The notes: generated from the letters alone by a model not told the origin. A stretch of 64,000 bases of DNA from Cylindrobasidium torrendii FP15055 ss-10 (GCA_000934385.1 KN880569.1:1-64000); one strand, 5' to 3'. Positions 1 through 12,800 are shown, counted from the stretch's first letter. Numbers and translations: made by a program.

Positions 1-3000
1 ATATTTTACCTGAAAATGTGGCTAAAAATAGTCTAGAATTTCATTCCGTATTTCACTATGAAATATGGAAATTTTCACGCAGTGTAGACATTCAGAATAA
101 CATTCTCTTTCATGTTTTACTGTTTCCCAGACATAAGAAAAAGTGAAAAATTTGGCCACATATCTGAAGTACATCCAGATTGATCTGGAGGCATCCAGCT
201 CAAATCACCACCATATAAGATGATTCTTATATGTAAATTGAGCCCCAACATAAGGCTTTCATTTAAATCAAAAATGGACAAAAAATATGATTTTCTGCCC
301 GCCCTAAACGCTGCTGAGGGCAGGACTTCAAACTCAGCCATTAACAGCCATCAAAAGGGCCCTCTGTTTTTTTGATCAGCTCAGAAATTGACCATTTTGG
401 TTAAATTTGATGCAGAATTTCAAAATGCATTGATTTGGATATAAACATTTGATTTGAACATAAAATATGTCTATACTGGGCAGAGACCTTAGCCTTTTCT
501 TTGCAGTAATGCTCAAAGCAGCCTGTTAGGTCCACTGTTTCTAGTCAGTGACAGAAGGTCAAATCCTGTGTTTATATTTAGTGGATACTGGAAACACATG
601 TGTGTTTATATACACTTGGTACAGACACCCTTGACAGTGCCGCCTTGGTAGACATATTCTAGTGGGCCAGTCAGCGAAGTTCAAGACCACTTGAATCTCA
701 AAGAAACGCAAGGAGAGACAGACATGGGCTTTGAGATGGCAATATACCAGTCCATTGGTGCGTTGTCTGGTTTCGCTTCTTCGGCAGCGGCTCACGTGCT
801 GGCAGGTTATGAGGAATTTTTTGCATACCTGTCTGCTCCGGATTGTGACACCCAGGAATCGCCGGCATTGGCGGTGTCGAACATGAAAACCTCAACGCAA
901 CAGTATGCAAAGAATACAAAACAAACTGGAGTGTGTTTTGCAAATATCAGCGACGATCAGTCCAATGCTTTCTATATGCTTGATGTCTCCGGTAGGTGTT
1001 CCTCCTCCCGCATGAACTGTCATCTTAGTTGTGTAGACATCAATGCATGGGATCCCAAAGTCCGTGAACCAGTGTTGGATATAGTCAATTGTGAGCACTA
1101 TCAGTGCATGTTGTGCTTTTCTGACACCTCTGGTAGAATTCTTGCGAGGTAAGGTCATGCCAGATCCATCCTGACAGAAGATGCCAACGGGATGCTTGCC
1201 ATCCCTGCGAAAATAACCAAGTGAGTAGTTGTCTCTGTGCATCAAGATTATTTTCAAACTTTTCTGGAACAGTCCATCGGACCGTCTTGAAGCGCAGAAG
1301 AAGATGATATGTGACCTCTGCACCGCGGACAACGACCAGCCGGTCATGGTAGAGACACTTTCATGGGATGCACATGTACGGTTGCGTAAACATTGGCGGC
1401 AAATTCAAACACAAGGAAAGAAAGGAATACTGGTGACATGTAGGAGAAGTAGCTTCCAGTTAGATGATGCTAGAAGACAATCTCACCATCGCATTTGCTT
1501 TCACATAATAAGAGTCTTGGCCGCTCCCCCTTGACTCATATGACTTATGTATCCCTGTCAATTGACCTATCAGCTCCTACGGCCAGTGCAACTTGACGTG
1601 CCTCTGGAACCTCTTGGCGGGCCGACACTTGCTTGGATCCTGGCGCGGCAGTGTTGGATTGTGTTGCGGTGAGACGATTGTGTCACGGTGAGTGTGACAT
1701 CGTCTTTTTTCAATCACAATGTTGTGCTCCTTGCACTCTCAGATCTACTGTCTGGATGGCGGAGAACAAAGATTATCACTTCTGGAGTTCGTCCTGGGAG
1801 CACATTGCGCAGGGCGGTCAGCACAACGAATTGAGCGCGCGTCTGTGGTGAGAAGGTGCAGCAAAGGGATAGGCAGGGGAGGTCCGTTCGCGGAGTAGGG
1901 TGCGTTATGCAGATGCATGCAAACACAATGCTAACACTGTCGGGCAGCCACTAAACACCACGACCGGCGCATTGGCTGGAGCACCCCCGCGTGCTACCTG
2001 ACTTTCCCACGGATTCTGCTGCCTTTCATACTATACGGGCGCTGCAGAAGGCCATTCTCCAGGTGTATCTGTGTCAAATTTGGATTGTTTGGGAGGAGAT
2101 TGAATTTGAGGTGAGCTTCCTGTTGGTTGCTGTCAGCTTGTCCCTCTTCTCATGACTTAGGCCTTGTGTTTGAGGGATATTGTGTTGGGTACAAACAGGT
2201 GGCGGTGTAGATTTTCTGAAAGTGTGTGATATCGTGTTTCCTTCTGTTGCTGATGTGTGGGGATAGATGATGCTCTGCTTAACGTGGGCAAAGAGGAGCG
2301 CAAAGTTCTCTGGCATGACAACAGTTGATTCTCCAGCAAAGAGGATTATCAATCACATTTGCTGGTTTCTGAAGTTGGCGTCAACAACCACAGAGCAAGC
2401 TCATCCGCCTGCAACTATTGCAATGCCAACTGTGGTGTACGGCGCGGCGCCGCTGGGAGGTGCGGACATAATGCGCGAGGGCCAGACTGCAGTGTTATGC
2501 TTACAAGAGATATTTACTGAACGCACGCCTGTCTCAACACCCTTTGGCCTTGGAAATGTTTGAAGATTTAGAGGTCCACTTTCTGAAGGTATTCAAGCCA
2601 CGCAGGTGGGAGGCAAGTCATGCTGTAGCTGTGTGAGGTGTTTGATGCCTTGGGAGTCTCATGTACACTCACACTTGTACAGGTGCTTGCCCCACAGAGA
2701 GGGGAACCACTGGACAGTTAAGGTGTACAATGTGCTCAATACATGCCAAACCACCGCTCATTATTATACAGATGGCCAAGTGTTGCGTATTACGTGGGGG
2801 ATGCGCCCAAACAAGAAGAAAAGGATGCATGTGCTAGATCCGACTGGGCCATTGGCAGTCAAGAACTGGTGGCTGGAAGCCGTATAGGTTTTGTGTTTTC
2901 TTGGTGTGGTCTGCTTTCTTGTTCTGCACCCATTATCTTGTTTGGCAATGATTTACTTCTTGTTTTGCCTTAGTTTGCGGTATATTGTGCCAAATTTCAA

Positions 3001-3316
3001 TAGGGTGAGGGATTCCTTTGGTTGCGCGTAAGTGAGTACTTCTGTTGCACGTTCAGGACAAGAATTTTCTGTGCTGCTAAGGCTTTGGGGACGTTCGCGG
3101 CTAATGCCAAATTGGAACTTGGATTATGAAGTATTGGTACAAATTTCCAATTGCTATAGGTGGAAAATTTTGGAAAATCCGCTTTCTGCATATAGAGATA
3201 CCTTGCGTAATATCACAATTTTCCGAGCTTAAAAATTGTAGCTTTGTCAATTCATTCAAGTGCACAACGTTTATGCAATCTGTATGTCGTAGAGGATGCC
3301 AACACTTCCAGCGGCG
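1..3316. other. gene-free, AT-rich left edge
   Basis: No ORF here has recognisable motifs or can be joined to a neighbour through convincing splice sites. The longest frames lie at 691-1152 (plus), 892-1347 (minus) and 2606-2887 (plus), and they overlap each other on both strands. The base composition is lower in GC than in the gene-bearing part of the window. A decayed transposable element is a reasonable guess, because a degenerate repeat block follows directly, but no transposase, integrase or reverse transcriptase motif could be read. Terminal repeats were not found, and an element could continue beyond the left edge. Confidence 0.5.
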
Positions 3317-3450
3317 TGTGACACCCGATGCTGCCGCATCCAGCAACCTGTGACACCCGACACTGATGCATCCAGCGACGCGTGACGCCCAACGCTGATG
3401 CGTCTGAAGCCCAACACTGATGTGTCTGACGCCCAACGCTGATGCGTCAG
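3317..3450. repeat. GC-rich minisatellite with hairpin-forming units
   Basis: About five tandem units with variant lengths (two of about 32 nt, then 24, 22 and 22 nt) share a core running from GACGCCCAACG to TGATGCGTC. Each good unit starts with GACGC and ends with GCGTC, so a single unit can fold into a 5 bp stem with an 11-nt loop. The block is clearly richer in GC than the sequence on either side. It lies in no gene. Copy number is probably variable between strains; this is inferred from the repeat type, not seen. Confidence 0.75.
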
Positions 3451-3489
3451 GGGCCTGACGCGGCCCGCATCCTTTTTGCCTAGGATAAA

Positions 3490-3840
3490 TGGGACCTGAA
3501 ACATCCTATTTTTCCTCTCCTTTTTGCCAGTGTAAAGGTGACCTGAAAGTCTTTGTTTTACTTTAAATTTTTCTGGGGTAAAATTAGTCCTTTCAGGTCA
3601 CGTTTGCGCCAAGTAAAAGTGGACATTTCAGGTCACGTGACAAGGTGTAAAAGCCTTAATTTCCAATTGGCTTTTGCCTTGGTAAAATAACTCATTTGCG
3701 GTCATATTTTTCACCAGGAAAAAGGAGTGGAAAAAGGGTTCATTTCAGAATACATTTTGCGCCACCCAAATGGGCCGTTTCCGGAACATATTTACTCGGG
3801 AAAAATGTTGGGCAAAAGGGGATATTTCAGGTATCATTTT
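3490..3840. repeat. diverged repeat series built on a TTTCAGGTCAC motif
   Basis: The motif TTTCAGGTCACGT or a variant occurs at 3591-3605, 3625-3641 and 3824-3833, with weaker copies near 3692, 3742 and 3778. The reverse form ACCTGAAA occurs at 3494-3501 and 3541-3548. Between the motifs are recurring TTTTGCGCC and GTAAAAG words, which suggests old tandem units of roughly 35-50 nt that have drifted apart. The switch of orientation near 3560 makes the block partly palindromic, as in a miniature inverted-repeat element. No target-site duplication was found. Confidence 0.5.
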
Positions 3841-4386
3841 TCCATGTGAAAAGTTGTTCTTTTTTTGGAGTGAGATAGGATAGAACATGGCTCCAATGAC
3901 AAGAGCAAGGAGCATAATAGTTGTACTAGCCCATAGATACTGTGGTCCACAATGTAGATATGGTGTATTTTGAGCTATACAAACATGTGGTGCAGGCGCG
4001 GGAAACCCGTCAACCCGCCGGGTCTGACCTGTGTAGACCGGGTACGGGTACGGGTTGAGGGTTCGACCCCCACAGGAGTACCCGTGCTTCTCCCTAGTCC
4101 GATCTTCAAGCAAGCCTTTCCATTTGTCAGCCATCCAAACTCTGCCAAACACTAACTAAACAAACAATGGAAGATCGGACCGAATGTGTGGGCTTGATCC
4201 GAACCTCCTAGTGCAGATGCAATGTACAGATGTATCCAATAGTTACAGTTACATACAATAAACCCAATCATCGTGCTATAGATACAATAGATAGATAGAT
4301 CCGCCAGCAATGCAAAATACGTGACAAACACTAATTTTCCCTACACCCAGCCCATATGTCCAGCAGTTAATTAGCTGTGCCCCGGT
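3841..4386. other. intergenic, with a GC-rich inverted repeat
   Basis: This stretch lies downstream of the stop codon of the large minus-strand gene. The only structure seen is at 4008-4089, where repeats of CCCGTCAACCCGCCGGGT and GGGTACGGGTACGGGTT can pair with each other and with GTACCCGT. The sequence GGGTTCGACCCCC at about 4058 resembles a tRNA T-arm, but no matching acceptor stem or anticodon arm is present. Nothing else was recognised. Confidence 0.5.
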
Positions 4387-7300
4387 CTATCCAAAAACTC
4401 GAGTGCCTCCGCCAGTGTTCACCTTACCCAACAACTCGTTGAGAGCACGCACGACTTCCCCCGCCCCGCGACTGACCTGGATATCTCATGAGAGCGTCAT
4501 CACAAGATAAACATGGACAACGTACCTGTTCCTTGTCTTCCTCCTCGACATGGGGCAACACTCGATGTTCAAAACGATCCGGATGCCACCGCCGTAACTG
4601 CTCCTTGATACGATCCTTGTCGGACTGAGCGGCTGAACCACCCGTATGTGCACCACCGATTCCAGGATGTGCAGAGTTCAGAACATATGCCTCGACGCCG
4701 CCTGATGTAATACTTTCTGGCTGCGCCGGGCGACGTATCATCGGCCACGGGAATGTCTGCCAGGTAAGCGCGGGAAGTTTTTCGCCTTCAACATGGCCAA
4801 CGCGACTGATCTTCTGCCAGAGGCTTTCGTGGTCGGCAAATAACCGCTGGAGTTCAGCCGTTGTTGGAATACGGCCTGCACCTATGTGTGTACGTAAGTA
4901 AGAGCGCAAATGATAGCGACTGGCTGGTCAAAGAGGAAAAGGATCAGGCAAAAGACGCACTCTTGAGACTCTCCCTCGCCTCCATCTCACGCTGAAGCCT
5001 CTCCTGCTCTGCCCGGAATTTGTCGTGTTGGCGGCGCGCGTGCTCCTCATGTCGTCGAGCCCAATCCGATTCACTGAAGCTGCTTGTACCTGCACTCGAG
5101 CCAGCGCTGCCGAACGAGGAACCAGGGTTGAAACCCGGAGATGGAGCAGCACCAAATCCTGTAGCGGATGGGGTTGGGCCGTATGCTACCATACTGTCAG
5201 CGATAAGTCAAGGAAACACGTAGAAACTCACAAAAACCGGACGACCACGTAGAAGCGGGTTTCTTGGACGGAGCGGGTCTTGGGGCCGACGCACTGCCGT
5301 AAGAGGCAGATGAAGAGGCAGACGCGCTGTAGAATGGCGAAGATGATGCCGTGGAAGCAGAGAATCCGCGAGCAGGACCTCAGGAAGTGTGAGCTGCGAC
5401 TTTCATGGTGATGGAAACGGAACAGACCTTGGCCAAATGGTTGTTGCTGCTGCTGCTGCTGCTGGGCGGCGGCAGCGGCAGCGGCGGCCTTGCTTCGCTC
5501 AATCTCCTCAACCCGTTTTCTTCCCTCTTCGTCACGTTTGAGTTTGATCTGCTCCGCCTCGCTGAGCCTCTGCGCGTACTCGGCGTCCGATTTCTCTTGT
5601 TTGAGGCGCTCAGGCCCCGCCGCGTCGTCACTACGACGCCAAGCCTCTTCGGCTTGGGTACGAGCAGATCTCTCTGCTTGGATCCTAGCTGCTTCATCGG
5701 CGGCCCGTGCCTCTTCTCTAGCGCGCGCCTCCTCTTGCTCCGCTGTCAAGCGCGCCTCCTCCTTACTCCGCATCCGACTGAGCTCTTCCTCATGCGCACG
5801 AATACGTGCTTCCGCCTCTGCTCTTCTAGCCTCATCTTCTGCCCGCTTCTTCGCCTGCTCCTCTTCGCGCCGTCGCCGGAACTCGTCCTCACGTTTGCGA
5901 CGTGTTTCGCGTTCTTCCTCCTCCCGTCGACGCTTGTCATCCTCATCCTTGCGAGCAAGTTCATACTCACGGCGCTGCACTTCATTCTCCTTTTTCCGAA
6001 GCTCCACCTCGCGTTCTCTTCGCTCAAGATCCTCCAAGCGGAGCTGGATGTCATGCTCCAGTGGGCGCAGGGCCTCCTCGCGAGCCAGGATTTCCTTCTC
6101 GAGCTCTTCAACCCGACGCTGAAAGCCAGAGACGGTCTGTTGGAGGTCCTCGAGGTCCTGCTCCCGGGACCGAATCTGTTGCTCCCTAGCCTGGATGTCC
6201 TGCTCCCGCACCTCGATATCCTGCTCCCGCGCCCGAACGTCCAGTTCCAGGGCTTGAAGATCTTGCTCCCGGGCCTGGATATCTTGCTCTCGCGCCTGAG
6301 TATTTTGCTCTTGAACCTGGATATCCCGTCCGCGAGCCAATGACGCAGCCTCCCTACGCTTGATGTCAGCCTCGCGCCTCCTGAGCTCGTCGTCTCTCCG
6401 CCTTCCCTGCTCTCGGTTGTTCTTGTTCGAGGTTTCGACGGTGTCTTCTCGAGCAGAGACCGCACTCTCCCGACGAGCTAGCTCCGCGTCCCTCTTTTTC
6501 AGCTCGCTCTCTTTCTTCTTCAATTCACGTAGGCGATCGTCACTCTCTCGTCTGGCGTCCTTGAGCTCCTGCTCAAGAAGATGTCTCTTTTCCTCTTCTC
6601 TCTGGAGACGCTCATCTTCCTCGTCCTTCCTTCGCTGCTTCGCCTGGCGCTCCAGATCGCGTTTCTTCTTTTCAAACATATTTCTCTCGACCTCAGCCGC
6701 GCGGAGAGCCTCGTCAGCCTGACGGGTGCTCTCCTCGGAGCTCAACAGGGCAGCCTCCATGCGCTCCTTCTCGCGCTGCATCTCTGCTCTCTCGATCCGC
6801 ATCTGCTCGCGTTCGGCCCGTATCTTGTCGTCTTCCTCCTGGCGGCGGGATTCTTCTTTCTCACGGCGGATACGTTCGGCTTCCTCTCGCTTCATCTTCT
6901 CATATTCCTCCCTGCGGACCTTTTCGACTTCTTCGCGCCGCATCCAGTCCAACTCTTCTCGTCGCACCCTATCTGCCTCTTCCCGCCGTGCCCGATCGAC
7001 CTCTTCCTTCGCCTCGCGTTTGACCTGTTCGACTGTCTCCTCGAGTTCCTTCCTCATCTCTCTCCGGAGACGTTCCTCGATCACCTTCTCCTCCAGCTCA
7101 GGCTCATCCATAGTCGGGTAGTCAGGCATCCGAGGTTCTCTTGGTCGTGGCGGCGTCGCATATCCCGATCGACGGTACGACGTAGACGCCAGAAACGTTC
7201 CGTGCCGTGATCTGGCTTGGGGAATGGCAAGACTCTGCCTGTGCTTTTCTCGTCGATTATCCCGAGACGGCGTCCCAGGGAGTTCGCTGTCTTCGTCACT

Positions 7301-9873
7301 CTCGTCAGTGGACCCCGGAGTCTGGTTGACGAATGCCTTCTGGCTAAAATGCTGCGCTTGAAATAGCGCCTCGTCCGGAAACGACGTCGATGTCTCTGGA
7401 GGGACCATCCGTCTGCGAACAGGACGTGTCAGTGTCATCGTCGTCATGATGGAAAGAGCAAAGGATGAGAGACGGGGAAATGATGTGTGTTCAGAGAGAA
7501 GACAAGGGTCGAGGGCCCAGAGAACACGAGATCACGGCGTGCAAGCCTCATGGCAGCGTGAAAAAGTGAAGGGCACCACCCACCGCTTACTGGAACTCGA
7601 CGTGGGCTGCGCGGCCACAGAAATCGGTGTTGACACAGGTGCCGAGACCTGCGAGCGTCTGCTAGCATGTTAGTCATTCATCGATATCAATTCAGCTAGG
7701 TATCGTACCCACTAGGCGAAAAAGGCCGGCTACGGGAGAGAAGGCTCGGTCTTGGCTGAGGCGGAGGTGGCGGAGGCGGAGGTGGTGGTGGTGGTGGTGG
7801 TGGTGGTGGTGGTGGTGGTGGCGGCGGAGGCGAGGACACAGAGGTACCCATGCTCATAGTCATAGTGTGTGACATTCGAGGACGAGTTTCGCGAGACTCA
7901 TTGCGTCCATCCATGCCCACAGTGGTCGCAATAATGGGCTCTGTAGCAGCACCTCTCAAGCCATCCTTTCGATCCACTGTGTTCTTCCTAGACAACCTTC
8001 CGCTGTCTGGAATGGAAATAGTTACGGACCGACTGGGTGTGTAAGGCGCAGGCGGCTTCTTGAACTCTGTAGCGGGTATTCGCTGGGGCGTGCTGTCGAC
8101 CATAGCGGAGGGAACAGTGCTTTCATCGCCTTCCCTCGACGGTCGAGAGCGATCTGAATGTCTTCTTGAGGTTGTGGGGGACTCATCAGGCCGCCGACTA
8201 CGATGCTCGTGTATTCGGGACGCACTCGGGGACTCGGAGATGGGCATCCGTTCGTCCAGGCGAGACGAGGACTGTCGCTCGTCATATCGCCGGCCGTTCT
8301 CATCTCGACGCGACCGTACGTCGTCATAGCGCGATGAATATCGCCCGTCTGACCCTTGTCTTTCGTATGACCCCGAATATGAACGTTGCCGGTCGTCAGT
8401 GTGCACGCGGTCACGTCCATTTCGCTCGTATCTCTCCCTCTCCCTCTCCCTCTCCCTTTCGCGCTCGCGCTCTCGTTCTTTCTCTCGATCTCTCTCCCGC
8501 TCGCGCGTACTGCCTCGATCGCGGTCACGATCTCTTCCATCAGAGTAGGTCCGCTCGCGAGGCACTTCTTGGGTCGCCGAAGAGCTCGAGTAAGGTCGTC
8601 GTTCCCGGTCAAAAGGGACGGGCTCCTCAGGTATGGCACTTCCTCTCGATAGAAGCGACGGCTCCTCCTGAAATGAAGCGGAGCTCTGCACGTCTGTGTC
8701 AGTTAGACAATGTATACATGTTTAAGCACACTAACCGCTTGTGCCTGCAGCTTTCCCGACGACGCACTCTTAACACTAGTCACGCTCCCTCGTCTTGATA
8801 TACCTATACCTGGACCACCTTTCGGAAACATCTCAGTGGATGGTCCCGCCGCACTGGGAGGAAGGACTTACCCCCTCCATAACTTGTGCTTAAGCTACCG
8901 CGCCGATTCAGCTGTGCGTCCTGCTCGGGTGTTATTGGTGGTATCCAAAGCTTGGGGGGACTTGCTGGGGTAGGCGGAGTTGCTGAAATCACTGGCGTAG
9001 CAGGGATATATGGAGTGGAAGCGGCAGTTGAGAACATGGGTGTACCGGTGAACGTAGTCGAGCTCGCCGTAGTAGTTGCGCTGGACGAGGCCGTCTTGAT
9101 AGGTATTGACCTCGGCCGTATATTCGATGGCAATGACGGGGATATTGCAGGTGCCATGGATGACGGGCCTGTGAAGGAGGCAGGTAGTGGTCCGTTGGGG
9201 TCCACAATCGCCGGAAGCTCTGTCATCTCTCAGCTACCAGGCATAGTCTTTTTGGAACGACTTACCATCCTCTGTCTCTACGTGGGCGTCCTCGTCTGCT
9301 TCATCTAAAACTCCCTCAACGACCGTTGGACCACGCTCTGCCACCGGTGAGTCCCCGGCTCTGCGAGTTTCTTCAATGGTCTTGAGAATGCCGCGCTGCT
9401 CTTTCTCCAAACTCTCCTTGACCGCGGAGGGAACCTGCAGACCCAAAGCCCATCTAACCGAATAATGGGTTGAAATCTAACGGACAGATGCAATGCTAAG
9501 CACCTACCGCAACTGAACTCGTTCAATCTCGACCTGCGTGTTGAAGGCATCACTGGCAATTGCTTTTGCATTGGCAATGCGTCCCTGGAAGTCCTCTAGA
9601 AGAATATTGTACTGTGGATCGCCTATTGACCAGTTAGCATAGGAAACACAATTGCAGCATCCGCGGATGTAAATGGACAGTTCGATCGCGTTGTTGGAGA
9701 GGGTAGTACACACCTTGTAACGGCCCGCCAGCCTTGAGCAGCTCTGCTTCAAATGCACTCTTTGCATCGTCAACCATATCCTGATAGGTCTGCTGGATAG
9801 ACTGGTGTAGATTGGCCTTCCATTCATCCGATGGCTCAGCGGCTAGAACATTGTGTGTTGATGGCGAGGACAT
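4387..9873 (-). CDS. 1,579-residue coiled-coil protein with C-terminal HPD (J-like) domain
   Basis: Twelve exons: 9714-9873, 9508-9622, 9266-9453, 8872-9219, 8736-8809, 7709-8685, 7584-7658, 5428-7412, 5232-5378, 4961-5185, 4526-4881, 4387-4476. They total 4,740 nt, in frame throughout. Order along the protein: a helical N-terminal region (about 1-155) with a RWALGLQ motif; a Ser/Pro/Thr-rich stretch; an Arg-Glu/Arg-Asp run (about 355-385); 24 consecutive prolines (581-604); a very long coiled coil (about 745-1283); Ala and Gln runs; and a C-terminal domain with FPWPM and WHPD (HPD at 1531-1533). The ATG at 7447 sits inside a 171-nt intron whose 3' part is pyrimidine-rich and almost free of AG, so I read one gene rather than two. 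The exact acceptor at 4882 is the least certain. From memory, agaric proteins combine similar N- and C-terminal regions. The function is unknown; a cytoskeletal or chaperone-recruiting scaffold is a guess. Confidence 0.72.
6158..6325 (-). repeat. 21-nt coding minisatellite (eight heptads)
   Basis: Eight units of exactly 21 nt start at 6158, 6179, 6200, 6221, 6242, 6263, 6284 and 6305. On the coding (minus) strand each encodes one heptad close to AREQDIQ. The units differ by several substitutions, with no indels. They lie inside the long coiled coil of the 1,579-residue protein, so gain or loss of a unit would change the rod length by one heptad without breaking register. Confidence 0.85.
7759..7830 (-). 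repeat. proline-codon trinucleotide run (24 Pro)
   Basis: A (GGT/GGC/GGA)n tract on the plus strand reads as 24 successive CCN codons on the minus strand, within exon 6 of the 1,579-residue protein. The central part is a pure GGT run, so its length is likely to vary between isolates. Profilin or SH3/WW binding is a common role of such tracts but is not shown here. Confidence 0.9.
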
Positions 9874-12800
9874 CGTATGCCCAGGTGACCGGTATATATG
9901 TAGGCCAATTGAGGAGGACGAAGTGTGTGTTCAAGATAGCCTGTCAAGAAACCAATAGTGGATTCGGGGTACAGAGGGCAAGGGAGAAATGCCAATGGTC
10001 GCGTGTATGTGCTGCGTCGAAGTTGATGTAGAAGTCCTTGTGTCCGTACTCGCGAGAGGAAAGGAAGGGGGTTTAAAACTTGAGGTGGGCAGAAGACGCG
10101 ATTTGGCGGTATGGGGTCGGTGTCGCGGGTCGAGCATGCAATGAAGATGCCGGAAGTGTGCGGGGTCTGTCTTGGTGCGTGTAGGGCTGCTGCGTGGACT
10201 CAAAATGCGCCGTAGATAGCTGCGCGATGGCCTCGTGTACTCGTTCGACGCAGTTGTGGGGTGTCCGCCTGTAGTATGAGCCTTGTTACACCCAGAATCT
10301 CTGACAGGTCAATCTCTCTTGCTCCGATCGTGGATACCCTTTGGGTTGGTAGTCGCGTATGTCGAGGTATTCGGGATCCCGCTACCAGAGGTGCGCAGTG
10401 ATGGCGCGATGGCGTGCGTATGCCGCGTGTCGGTTTGTTTGTCGATGCAAACACTGAGCCCCTCTCGATCACTTTCGTGCACGCGTGGCGCAGCATTGAC
10501 CCCGACAACGCGTGCGTGCTTAAATCCGGCCCGGATCCGGTAGATAAGCAATAAGATACGCGTATGTAACGCAAGGCGCGTTGGCGCGTGCGCACGTGAT
10601 GTAAAGCGACAAAACTTAGAAGTACGCCGGTCACCAGCGCCGAAAACCTTCAATCCAGTAGTGCCCCGCCATGTAACCTTTATGGGGCGATAGAGGATAG
10701 AAGGCTATCCTGCTTGTGGATAGAAGTCACCTTATATACCTAGGTCAGATGAGTTGTGACGGCACTTCCTGTCACACAATCAGTAGGCTAGCTATAAGTA
10801 GTCGAAGCTCGGAGTCGATATCTGATTCTATCCATGCATAAGTAGTGTAGTCACTAGTGACTGACCACGAATTTCGACGACACATGTTCAAAGACAGTAC
10901 TCATATGCCCGTACTGCAGATTGCTGGAAAAACATTGTTTTGGTAGAGATGATGATTCAGGACGAGTCTTGTTCAAGCGTGAACGTTGTACATAGTTATT
11001 AGTAGAATACTTAAATCCTCGGCAAGATTGTTGATCTGGTAGTATTTTGGCAGATCCGCGGGGAGCTCTGATTCATCTACATTCAGTCAAATGTAGTCAT
11101 CTATTCATCCCTCAATGATGGTGTATCATAATAGCAGGAGCACCGTCCGCACACAAGTTCTTGGCCTTCAATATTTCAATGATCATGCTGTGCCTGCAAA
11201 AGCGGTCGTTTTGCGGGTGTCAGTTCGGCGAAACTTGCATAGGATGGAGCTCACCTCAGCCTTTCTCAAATTATCAGTACGTCTGTCTTTGTGTAGATAG
11301 ATATACATAGCCATTTATATTACTTTCTCTTGCTCATGTCAACATCAGTACTCCGTCGAATCGTGGCCAAGATGTTAACGTGATCGGACGCGGAATGAGC
11401 TTCCTAAATCGGAAAACAATGAAAGAATTGACCGACTATCTGATCGAAACCTCCAATAACCCACGGTGAGAACTTCCGAATCGAAGCTTGACTAGATAAA
11501 AGAAATTTGGCGGATTAAGATACCATGAGAAAAGCGATAAATCTGAATGACCGTTGCTTTGAGATGCGAGTACTATTATAATATGTATCGTGAGCAGTGA
11601 CGAAGGGCAAGGCCGAGAGCGATATCAATGTCGTAGTACTCAAGGCGCAAAGCAAAGTCATTTCGCATTCGACACAAGCCAACACAATGTGGTAGAATCC
11701 CCATGAAAAGTACTTATGACTGCATATCCGATTACTTCGAAGAGTCGGAGTTCCATCCGAGCTAGAACTTAGTAGCTTCAGCCTTTCGGCCTAGTATCGA
11801 GGCGCAGGCTCCTCTCAAGGCGGAGTAATGTGAGGCGTCACTCGCGGCATGCAACAGACAAATTTTCAAATTGATGAGCATCTTGGATGAAGTAGATCCA
11901 ATTAATTTAGAAAGAGGTGCGGTCGCTCTGGGCCAGTTTGTGAAGGATTGCATAGCTCAAGCTCACATTCGTGACTGTGGGACATCATACCATAACTCTA
12001 AAAAGCGAGCTGAGCCCCATTTCCGCATGACATGAGCCGCCGAAGGATCTCTTCTGTGGACTGTTTGTTTATACATCAACGTGTGCCCGCCCATTTATTC
12101 CTACACTCTGCACATACACAAGCATCTGAGTCGACAAGGATGTATCAAAATTGTCCTTTCATTTCCTTAAATCACAGACCCAACATCAGTGACCACCACG
12201 CCTACAACGCGCGATACCCGACGTGGTCAAGCCGAGGTCAAGCTGAACGCGGTAACACTCCACTCTCGTGGATGAGTATTTGCCACTGGGAGCGGTCTCA
12301 AGTTCAGGATCAGTACTTGATGCCGGTAGGCCTGGGGGTCGCTGTGATGTTAAGGTAGGGCCCATATATAATGAGAGTGCATGGTACGAATGGCCGTTTC
12401 GATGTGGCCAGGTTCACCAAAACTAGCATTACGCATTAGTAAACAACACAGCGAGTTGCAGGTTTTCATGAGCGGCGGCTATTGAAGTTAGCGTTTTTAC
12501 GCTTGCCAAAGGGACCGTCATGAAGGCAGAGGATTTGTTTAACCAGTTTAACCTGGGCTCACCACACGCCTAGTACTGTTACAACGCCTCCCAAGAAGTG
12601 CAACCATAATAACATTTTCACGAGGACATAGGGATAATATCATACCAGGGAGATCGGAAGCCTGAGTAGGGCGGTGGACCGCTTTAGCGTTTGTGGAATC
12701 ATGAGGGCGTTAGTCTCGACGGCCGTGAGAGCGGCACGGCAGGAAAGGGACTTGAAAGGGACAGAACTACCATCGCGGGACAACAGGTCTTAGGGTTATG

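Noticed and set aside
691..1347. A transposase-like gene on either strand
   Set aside because: Two overlapping frames of about 150 codons lack any DDE, integrase or helicase motif and cannot be extended by splicing; no terminal repeats were found.
4040..4090. A possible tRNA, from GGGTTCGACCCCC
   Set aside because: The T-arm-like part has only four of five pairs and no acceptor stem, D-arm or anticodon arm can be formed at the right distance.
5405..6343. A 312-codon plus-strand ORF and several others opposite the long coiled coil
   Set aside because: They are antisense shadows of Glu/Arg/Lys-rich coding sequence, whose codons rarely give stops on the other strand. The minus-strand reading shows heptads and proper splicing.
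7447..7677. An independent gene start at ATG 7447
   Set aside because: The AG-free, pyrimidine-rich tract with a branch site before TTCGCAG and the preserved frame favour an intron over a promoter; the alternative is noted in the gene entry.
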